Positions 57,080-64,000 of a DNA stretch of 64,000 nt are shown here, one piece after another (within the stretch, counting starts at the first letter, position 1; every line of letters starts with the position of its first letter). Origin of the DNA: Erigeron canadensis (taxonomy: Eukaryota; Streptophyta; Magnoliopsida; Asterales; Asteraceae). Position numbers and translations under genes: made by a program. Under the pieces are notes generated by a model. That model was not told the DNA's origin, made no database searches, and saw only the letters and a program-made list of their open reading frames with translations. The DNA is taken from NCBI RefSeq assembly GCF_010389155.1, contig NC_057768.1:921501-985500 (forward strand). Reading direction: 5' to 3'.

Positions 57080-57330
57080 TATTTGAGGGGGAGAAAAAAG
57101 CTAGACTGCATGTTTCTAGGGGGAGTTTGTAGATTTTTTATCTGTGTGCCTTAATGAATATTTCTAGGGGGAGTTTGTCCGTATTTCTTTGTCTTAAGTA
57201 ATTTCCTTAAATTTCTTTTAATTTTCGCTTCATGACACCTAAAACCCATTTAAAAAAAAACCGGGTCAAACCAAACCCGGTCAAATCCCGGTTTTGACCA
57301 CTATAAATACCCCTCCTTGACCCTCACTTG
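57080..57330 (+). promoter_or_regulatory. G-rich tracts and LTR-like promoter
   Basis: Three purine tracts (GAGGGGGAGAA, and CTAGGGGGAGTTTGT twice) lie at about 57083-57180 and look like repeated polypurine primers. Further on, CACTATAAATACCCCTCC at about 57299-57316 is a good TATA box. The two kinds of signal suggest an LTR junction, but no LTR partner is in the window. Confidence 0.35.
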
Positions 57331-57559
57331 ACTTTTTCTAAAAACTTTCTAAGTTTTTCTTTCCTTCTTTAAAACCGGCTTTCTCTCAATCCCGGTATTA
57401 GTTCACTTTATCGAAACTCGGTATTATATCTTTTATTAAAGGAATCCCGGTATTAGTTCATCTATCAGGCAAAACCGGCTTTCAGGTATAATCATTCACT
57501 ATTACCGGCTTTCATTTCTTTGTACTTTCTATTACCGGGTTTCAGTACTTTCAATGCTC

Positions 57560-57760
57560 TAATACCGACTTTGCTATCCTTTGATACTTTAATACCGGTT
57601 TTCATATCTTTTGATATTGTAATACCGGTTTTCATATCTTTTGATACTTTAATACCGGTTTTCATATCTTTTGATACTTTAATACCGGTTTTCATATCTT
57701 TTGATACTTTAATACCGGTTTTCATATCTTTTGATACTTTATTACCGGTTTTCATAGTTT
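57560..57760. repeat. 30-bp tandem repeat, about six units
   Basis: The unit is TTCATATCTTTTGATACTTT followed by AATACCGGTT. Because 30 is a multiple of three and the unit lacks stops in suitable frames, both strands show a repetitive ORF of 10-residue units. Related CCGG-containing phrases begin upstream at about 57375. Confidence 0.9.
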
Positions 57761-58351
57761 TTCATGATTTTATTTTTCCAGGGGTGATTATTTGACTCTT
57801 ACGTGATCTTCTTGTGTCATTTATCTTAGTCGCGTACTCTGGTATCTTATTTTTTCCTATTTCATTTCTGATTTACTTTATGCTTAATTGTTATGTGATT
57901 ATTCTATGTGCAATAATTGCTTTACATGTGTATTTATCATTTATGAGTGCTTAACTGCTTATATCGTGCTTTGTTTGTATTATATGGATTGTCTATCTTC
58001 GCAAGTGCATCGATATCAAGTATTTATTTGATATCTTGATGCTTTGCAAATACCGGTATTGGTTCTTAAAATACTCATTTTTATAAAATGTTACTCTGTC
58101 CAAAATTTTTCTAAACCTATATCAGTCTTTCAAATTGCTTAAAGATTTATATTTATTCCTGACTTCACAATAAAAATGATTTTTCATCATCGTATCTTAT
58201 TCTTAATAAGATTTCACCATATTCACATCGCTGTGTTCTCTCATCATTTCATTTGTGATCAATCTAATGTTCATAAATCTATCTGAGTTTACACATATTG
58301 GTTGCCACATTTCTTCTTGCTTATATTGTTGATTATACATCTGTTTTCTCT
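57761..58351 (+). other. Leader region between the two tandem arrays
   Basis: AT-rich and non-coding. It probably belongs to the 5' untranslated leader of the retroelement whose ORF starts at 58856. Confidence 0.35.
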
Positions 58352-58798
58352 AAGAAGTAAGGTATTGAACGCCTTGATGTGCTACCTTTAAATCTTTTGT
58401 GAAAAAGGTTGTATAATCATTCTTATTTTTCAAAACATACTTTTGTCCATCTATCATACATCGGGTTTCCTTTAGAAGCAAGATATTGAACGCCTTGATG
58501 TACTATCTTTACATCTTTTGTGAAAAAGGTTGTATAATCATTCTTATTTTTCAAAACATATTTTTGTCCATCTATCATACATCGGGTTTCCTTTAGAAGC
58601 AAGATATTGAACGCCTTGATGTACTGTCTTTGCATCTTCTGTAAAACAGGGTGTATGATCAATTTATTTTACTTTCTACCTCAATAAACTGAACTTTTCA
58701 CTATCTTACATTGCTTTTCCTTAAGAAGTAAGGTATCGAACGCTTTGCTGTACTACCTTTACATCTTTTGTGAATAAACAGTGTAAGATGAATCATTT
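58352..58798 (+). repeat. 121-129 bp tandem repeat, four units
   Basis: Units share TTAGAAGCAAGATATTGAAC or a close variant, then GCCTTGATGT, TCTTTTGTGAAAAAGGTTGT and a tail. The landmark GGTATTGAAC recurs at 58361, 58482, 58603 and 58732, giving periods of 121, 121 and 129. The array ends just before the long ORF. Confidence 0.85.
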
Positions 58799-58855
58799 GT
58801 GAATAAATTAACCTTGGAAACAATGTTTCCCATTCGTATTCTTGTTAATTTCAGA

Positions 58856-61471
58856 ATGGAGTTTCTTCAAGATGGTGCTACAGAACAAATGACAAATAAT
58901 TTTCGACTTATGATTCCGTTTACATGTCCATTTGGAATTATCCCGGTTATGCTTACATATCACCCAATGATTAATGTTTTCACCATCACCGCCGAAGGCA
59001 TTGAAGAGGAACTACTGTTTCAAATGTGGCGAACCATCGAATTCGTTCCCGCAAGAGGAAGAGCAAGTCCATTCTTTCGTTTCTCTCTTCAAACAACAGA
59101 TGGTGCTTCTCAGCAATTTAAGTTCAATCTCAATGATTTCCGTACTATTTTACAATTTCCTGCTGCTGACTCAAGACCGGGAGAAACAAGTTTTGTTGAA
59201 ACTCCACCAACACTTGAGATGCTACATCGAGTTCATGATTTAGGTTATGATGGAGAACTTTCTGCACTTAGTAACATTAGAAAGAAGAACTTTCATCCAT
59301 TATGGCATACACTTTGCTCCATCATCAACAACTGCTTGTCACCATCTCGCAAAGGTCAAGATGATTTCACAAAGGCCACACTTGCATATCTTTTTGGAAT
59401 TGCTTTCAATGTACATCTGGATTTTGCTGCAATTGCATTTGATCATCTTCGACTACAAGTAAATGGAAAGTTCATGGCCAACAAGAAATACATTGCTTTT
59501 ATCTGTTTCTTGTCTGTCATTTTGGAGCACTTTGTCAACAACAACGACAACATTCAACAATTTCCCGCCTCGAGACGTGCATTCATTTCAAGCTTCCGAA
59601 GTGTATATACCAACAACAGGATTGAATTCATTGATTTCATGCCTATTCCTGAACCTCTGCTTCGCCAGGTGCCATTAGATAATCCTGATCTCAGGATTTA
59701 CAGAGAGTATTTAGACGAGTGTATGGCTGCTCAACGCCGAGTTGTGCCTTCCCCACGCCCGTATAGGTCGCCAAAAGAGGGTCATAGGTCTAGGAAAATA
59801 AAAGAGGGGTCTGGAGATGTTTCGGCACCTGGCTTATCTGTTCCTTCCTCTTCTGCAGCCGACATACCTGAATCATCTGCTCCACCAAGTAAGAAACATA
59901 AGTCTCATCGCCACAAATCAAAATCTAAATCAACAACTCTGGCTTTCACTGCTCTTTCTCCACTAACTCCTTCATCTTCGTCTTCTGAAACTCTTTCTTC
60001 ACCATCTTCATCATCAACTACTGCAAGGCAACCCCCAATTCCAAACTTTATTGTCTGTGTGAGAACTCCTCTTTTACCAATTCCTGAGGAATCTCATGAA
60101 GAACAGTCTTCATCACATCATGATGACATTCACGATGATCTTCCTTTGAATGATGTTTTGTTTGATATTTCGGAGGAACAAGGTGGTCCTGAGGGAGAGG
60201 TCGAAAAACAAAATGGAGAGGATGTGTGGTCCGGGTTAGGAATAGGGCATAAAGAAAACGATGGCCCTCCGATAGTTGAACCAACTAACCGGGATGCCAC
60301 CACTAGGATAGAAGCCGAGGACTCCCCAACCTCGCATATTACACCTTCTCGCCACTCTGGATCCTCTCAACAGGATCCAGTTTCATCATTGCACAGGCAC
60401 CAACCGCATCCACTATCGACTCCTCATTCGGAGGATGTTGATATTGAAGTAGTGGAGACTTCTGCCTCTCTCCCAACTTCAGTTGCTCACACAATTGAGT
60501 CTAGATCCCCTAGGACACATATTTCTGAGCACGCACATTCTTTGAATGTTGCTTCAACAGACCGAGAGTCAGTGGTTCCACCGTCTCAAGGAGTGTCTGG
60601 AAGTCCTGTTTATGTGTTCATACCACAAGTAACCTTGACAGGCGCTGTAGAGTTGAGCTTTGAAGAAGCAAGGCATGCGTTGCATTTTCGATGTAAAACT
60701 CCCAGTCCAACGGGCTCTCTAGGAGACTCCGGTAGTCCCACCAACCGGAACATTGTGCTCGGCATTCGTGCTAAGTCAATTCGTTCTGCAACAACCAATG
60801 TCGAGCAATCGCTTCATAAATCATTGGGAAGCCCTGGTGGCTCACACCATTCAGGCCACACTGTAAACCCAATGGAGCCTACAATTGTGACAACGACATC
60901 TACATCGGTCATTCAAGGTCTTCCTCTATCCCCCGAAACAAAAGCCGAAGTGCTCCGCATTGAAAAAGGCAGAGCTGTCGCCATTCCTTCGGTTTCACGC
61001 TATCAGCCTCCAGTTATCTCCGAAAGAGTTAATATTCCCATTAATCAAGAAGAGCGTGAAGTTGTTGCAGCCTTAGATGCTCATGGCCTCCTTCATCAAA
61101 GATATACTAATCCTCGCCCGCCAAAACCAACTTTACCATTTGAACCATCTTCGCCACATTCATCACCTTCTTCCTCTTCTTCCGATTCACTACCAAAGAA
61201 ACTTTCTGGACCCATGCCTCCCGAAAGCCGAGCAAATCTTGATTCTCTCTATGATTCTCTTCTTGCTAATATTATTTCACTTGATGGACAAACTGACTCG
61301 TACGATCTTGCAATCCAAGCTTCAATTCAAGCTCGCTTTGATCATATGCACCAACTCAAACTTATTCAAGATCAAGCAGCTCAAGATCTGTTTTTAAAAG
61401 AGGCACAACTCGAAGCAGCACTTAAAAGAATAACCGAGCTAGAAGCTTCTTGTAGAACAACTGCATACTGA
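58856..61471 (+). CDS. Long ORF of the right unusual-ORF retroelement
   Basis: About 871 residues from the ATG at 58856 (MEFLQDGATEQM); the frame is open a little further upstream, with another ATG at 58823. The first 300 residues look globular (FKFNLNDFRTILQFPAADSR, FHPLWHTLCSIINNCLSP, FICFLSVILEHFVNN) and parallel the start of the ORF at 23259-25787. After a basic stretch (KKHKSHRHKSKSKS) the rest is Ser/Pro/Thr/His-rich and probably disordered, ending in a helical, probably coiled-coil segment. No enzyme motif is visible. I recall such ORFs as part of Asteraceae retroelements, without known function. Reading is continuous, unlike the left relative. Confidence 0.6.
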   Translation: MEFLQDGATEQMTNNFRLMIPFTCPFGIIPVMLTYHPMINVFTITAEGIEEELLFQMWRTIEFVPARGRASPFFRFSLQTTDGASQQFKFNLNDFRTILQFPAADSRPGETSFVETPPTLEMLHRVHDLGYDGELSALSNIRKKNFHPLWHTLCSIINNCLSPSRKGQDDFTKATLAYLFGIAFNVHLDFAAIAFDHLRLQVNGKFMANKKYIAFICFLSVILEHFVNNNDNIQQFPASRRAFISSFRSVYTNNRIEFIDFMPIPEPLLRQVPLDNPDLRIYREYLDECMAAQRRVVPSPRPYRSPKEGHRSRKIKEGSGDVSAPGLSVPSSSAADIPESSAPPSKKHKSHRHKSKSKSTTLAFTALSPLTPSSSSSETLSSPSSSSTTARQPPIPNFIVCVRTPLLPIPEESHEEQSSSHHDDIHDDLPLNDVLFDISEEQGGPEGEVEKQNGEDVWSGLGIGHKENDGPPIVEPTNRDATTRIEAEDSPTSHITPSRHSGSSQQDPVSSLHRHQPHPLSTPHSEDVDIEVVETSASLPTSVAHTIESRSPRTHISEHAHSLNVASTDRESVVPPSQGVSGSPVYVFIPQVTLTGAVELSFEEARHALHFRCKTPSPTGSLGDSGSPTNRNIVLGIRAKSIRSATTNVEQSLHKSLGSPGGSHHSGHTVNPMEPTIVTTTSTSVIQGLPLSPETKAEVLRIEKGRAVAIPSVSRYQPPVISERVNIPINQEEREVVAALDAHGLLHQRYTNPRPPKPTLPFEPSSPHSSPSSSSSDSLPKKLSGPMPPESRANLDSLYDSLLANIISLDGQTDSYDLAIQASIQARFDHMHQLKLIQDQAAQDLFLKEAQLEAALKRITELEASCRTTAY

Positions 61472-61472
61472 A

Positions 61473-61908
61473 GAAGTTAATGTTGAAGAGTCAGTGGCTG
61501 GAGCTAGCACTGCAACAGATGTTATTTGTGACTCAGATATAAGAGATGATGCTCAGTCTTGAGGCTTCGATTTTGATCCCTCCGTTATTATTGAAGATGT
61601 TAATGATGAGTCTCAAGATTTTGATGATGATTTTGATTTTGGAGGCAATGATATTGATCCTAATGATGACAATGATTCCTCTGATAATGACGATCGTCCT
61701 CCCCCAAGCTTTGATAACTACCCAAAAGTCCCTCAACCAAAACCCTCACTCAACCAATTGAACTTTGACCAACTCATTCACCATCTCAATCACCCTCAAA
61801 TTCATGTCAACCCTAGAGCACCACAAGTTCGGATTAATGAAGGAGGCTTTCGATCAAATGAAAGAAGTAGAATCAACTATCTTACCATTCATCCTCATTT
61901 GTTCAGAT
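61473..61908 (+). pseudogene. Acidic continuation of the long ORF, frameshifted
   Basis: In the next frame the coding-like sequence goes on (EEVNVEESVAGAS, then DFDDDFDFGGNDIDPNDDND), with a TGA at about 61560 and a stop at 61906-61908. The acidic run corresponds in position and character to the acidic start of 21859-22971. A small indel near 61445-61460 would join it to the ORF before it. Confidence 0.45.
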
Positions 61909-61967
61909 AGACAAAATTCCTTGAAGAAAAGGTTTCTCAAATTTCTCTAAAAAACAAGAGCTGAAAA

Positions 61968-62560
61968 AGATCAACATTGATGAACTAAGAGCAAGAAGAG
62001 CATACGAGCTTGATCATCAAAGAAAGAAGTACTTAGAAGATCTCATGAAAGCCAAAAGCCACAAAGCATACAAAGTTTGGAAAAACCAGTTCAAGCTGAA
62101 AACTGTTGAAGTAATTTGCTTCCACTTCAAAGAATGGCGTGAACCTAGGTTTGCTAGACAGCTAATGTGGTTTGTTGTTAGACGAGAAGACGGGCGTCAG
62201 TACATGTTCGGAGAAGCAAGACTTAACCTACTGTCTGGGGATGACTTGATCTTTCTCCTTCACCACTTTGGAAGTAAGCTTGTTCAACAGGATCCTGAGA
62301 ATCAAGAAGCTTATTATTACGTTGTCAAGAGATATATGGATAGTCTTGTCCTTAGTCAGACTCAAAATGGGCCATCGAAAAGAAGAGAAAGAAAGTTAAC
62401 CTTACTGTGCCCAATCAAAGAATCCAAGGAATCAATCTGGAGAATTTCAATACTGGTGCTATCTTTGATAATCCGAGAGGATTTGTATTCATTAGTGATC
62501 AAGGACACAAAATCTTCATCAGACTTGAAGAACTTTGTAAGTACTCTAATGGGACTTTGA
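61968..62560 (+). pseudogene. Retroelement accessory ORF, second part
   Basis: It begins with a charged helical run (KINIDELRARRAYELDHQRK), then WREPRFARQLMWFVVRREDG and RLNLLSGDDLIFLLHHFGSK, matching by eye the middle of 21859-22971, and ends in a basic tail. The order N-terminal domain, acidic linker, this domain is the same at both loci. Function unknown. Confidence 0.5.
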
Positions 62561-62985
62561 AATAGTGCTTCATAGTTTTTGAAAGCCTCATTGAGTTTGA
62601 AGAAAATGTCAAAAAAAGGAAGAGAATTGAAAGGGTGATCAAGAAGATAAAAACAAGATTGGATCACAGAACAAGGTCTAGACGAATTCAAGAAGCAAGA
62701 TTGCCTAAAGTACAAGAAGGTGTGATTCATCATCCACTGGGGATTTGGGTCAGATATTCACCAAACAATGAGCAAGGACTTCACAACATGCCCCCAGTCA
62801 ATTTTGCCGACAATATCATCGAACCACCCAATCATCCTGATGATCCAAAATATCACTTTGTGCCTAAGAAATACTGGAAGGAATCAAAACCTTTCTACAC
62901 GACAAACCTTTCTACACGACAAACCCGAATCATCAACAAAGAAGCGAAATAGACGCCAAAGGAAGAAGAAAAGAGCTAATCGATG
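62561..62985 (+). pseudogene. Basic C-terminal coding remnant
   Basis: The frame at 62635-62952 has a basic N-terminal part (MIKKIKTRLDHRTRSRRIQE) and PPNHPDDPKYHFVPKKYWKE near its end. A duplicated phrase TTTCTACACGACAAACC (62889 and 62908) lies inside. It is probably the tail of the same protein, broken by a frame change near 62560. Confidence 0.35.
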
Positions 62986-63004
62986 ATCATTTACAAAACA
63001 ACAC

Positions 63005-63016
63005 TAAGGGGGAGAT
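63005..63016 (+). promoter_or_regulatory. Polypurine tract
   Basis: CTAAGGGGGAGAT directly before TTGTTAAC. It is the expected plus-strand primer before a 3' LTR and shows the block is plus-oriented. Confidence 0.6.
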
Positions 63017-63250
63017 TGTTAACTTTATATTTAGTAGTGCATGTTTTGTAAATTAGTATTTGTTATATCCTTAGTGTTTATTATGTTTAGATTAAGGGGT
63101 TTGTCTTGTAAATATTCATGTACTGGTTTGTAATTAATGAGGGGTTTTTATTACAATTAGTTTGCATATATAAACCTCTCCACATGTAATGAAATTAACC
63201 TTTTAGCCAATTAATTATTCCTTTCTCTAATACCTACATTCCCTCAAATA
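63017..63250 (+). repeat. Probable 3' LTR start
   Basis: It begins TTGTTAACTTTATATTTAG after the polypurine tract. A TATA-like TATATAAACC lies near 63165-63175. The right boundary is uncertain and no matching 5' LTR was found upstream. Confidence 0.35.
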
Positions 63251-63251
63251 C

Positions 63252-63560
63252 CTACATTCCATTCCTTATTAAAGGTTCACTACACATTTTAGCATAAATT
63301 ACAGCATCCTTCTCCATTCCTATTAGCAAGTAAACCGTGGGCCCGTAATGGCTAATCAGCGCCTCTACTTGCTCTAAATTGGGCATTGCTTGCAGATTGG
63401 GGTTCAAATTTCTCAAGCAACGGAGAGCCGGCACCTCACCAGTGTCAAAGATATCTCCCACCATACTAGCACCTTTAACAGAAGTCAAAACACGGCGGAG
63501 TGTTGTTGTTTCTGGAAGACGACACCGCCGCTCGGGCAACAAGAAGGTAGCCATTAACAA
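63252..63560 (-). other. Unidentified ORF, 102 codons
   Basis: It is less AT-rich than the surroundings and has a balanced protein composition (MLMATFLLPERRCRLPETTT, VKGASMVGDIFDTGEVPALR, LEQVEALISHYGPTVYLLIG). I do not recognise a family. It may be a gene fragment or a short exon; there is no supporting promoter or splice evidence. Confidence 0.3.
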
Positions 63561-64000
63561 GTTGTCTTAGATTTGTTGACTGAGAATGGTGACCAAAAAT
63601 GTGGAAGCCATCGGGTACAGACACGGGTTTAAAAAATGACAGACCATCGTTAGTTGAATAATCTCAAAATATATAATATATATAAAAGAGAAAGCTTAAT
63701 TCATAATTAGAGAAGTATGGACTTTTAAATGAAACTTTTAATTAGAATCATTAGATCAAACGATGATGTCATATACTTTATTTAAATTTTTTTAGATTTA
63801 ATTTATTTTAATAATCTTAAATTATTATTATTTCCTTATTTAAGTTTGTAGACATTAATAATTATTTTTTTTATTTATATAATTATGGCAAGTAATATTT
63901 TTATATTTACATCATTTTTATCTTTAAAATTAATTTTTAATTTTTTTACAATAAAAATTTTCCTTTTTAATGTAATATGTTTTTATTAAATTATATTTTT
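63561..64000. other. AT-rich end of window
   Basis: No gene seen; from about 63660 the sequence becomes very AT-rich. Confidence 0.5.

Noticed and set aside
57492..57795. Repetitive ORFs on both strands (MKTGIKVSKD-type and FISFDTLIPV-type)
   Set aside because: Both are produced by the 30-bp tandem repeat; no gene context supports them.
58352..58798. CRISPR-like array
   Set aside because: Units are 121-129 bp direct tandem copies without spacers, in a plant retroelement leader.

Overview
This is a window of plant nuclear DNA: AT-rich, with split genes, many small transposons and large broken retroelements. The retroelement ORF families and their style point to a eudicot, probably of the daisy family (Asteraceae). 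That taxon is inferred from remembered family resemblance, not from a search. I see no rRNA, tRNA or CRISPR and nothing prokaryotic.

Four host genes can be read with exon structure. At the left edge, on the minus strand (630-4471), is a complete ten-exon gene for vacuolar H+-ATPase subunit d (351 residues). At 44.36 and 48.23 kb, on the plus strand, lie two tandemly duplicated two-exon genes for small secreted cysteine-rich peptides. At 50.61-55.15 kb, on the plus strand, is a six-exon IQ67-domain calmodulin-binding protein of about 550 residues, with a foldback transposon in its last intron.

The rest is layered mobile DNA. 4.8-13.3 kb holds small Helitron-like elements, SINE-like relics and AT-rich filler. 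13.4-17.2 kb has a Stowaway MITE and a chain of foldback elements sitting in (TA)n tracts. 17.35-21.14 kb is one huge imperfect palindrome whose arms carry a degenerate papain-like cysteine protease fragment; each arm was later hit by a different MITE. 21.14-26.6 kb (minus) is a decayed retroelement with unusual long ORFs and repeated TGACGTCA boxes. 28.5-36.9 kb (minus) is a Copia element of Sirevirus type. Its gag is split by a plus-strand, internally deleted Gypsy element with a 5-bp target duplication (32706-36351). 38.8-41.1 kb holds a second Helitron copy and a dead PIF/Harbinger transposon. 57-63.2 kb (plus) is a second member of the unusual-ORF retroelement family, with tandem repeats in its leader.

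The host genes do not form a pathway. The main biological interest is the palindromic protease locus, which could transcribe into a long hairpin RNA, and the diverging pair of secreted peptide genes inside a tandem segmental duplication. All boundaries were read by eye; family names rest on recognised motifs.
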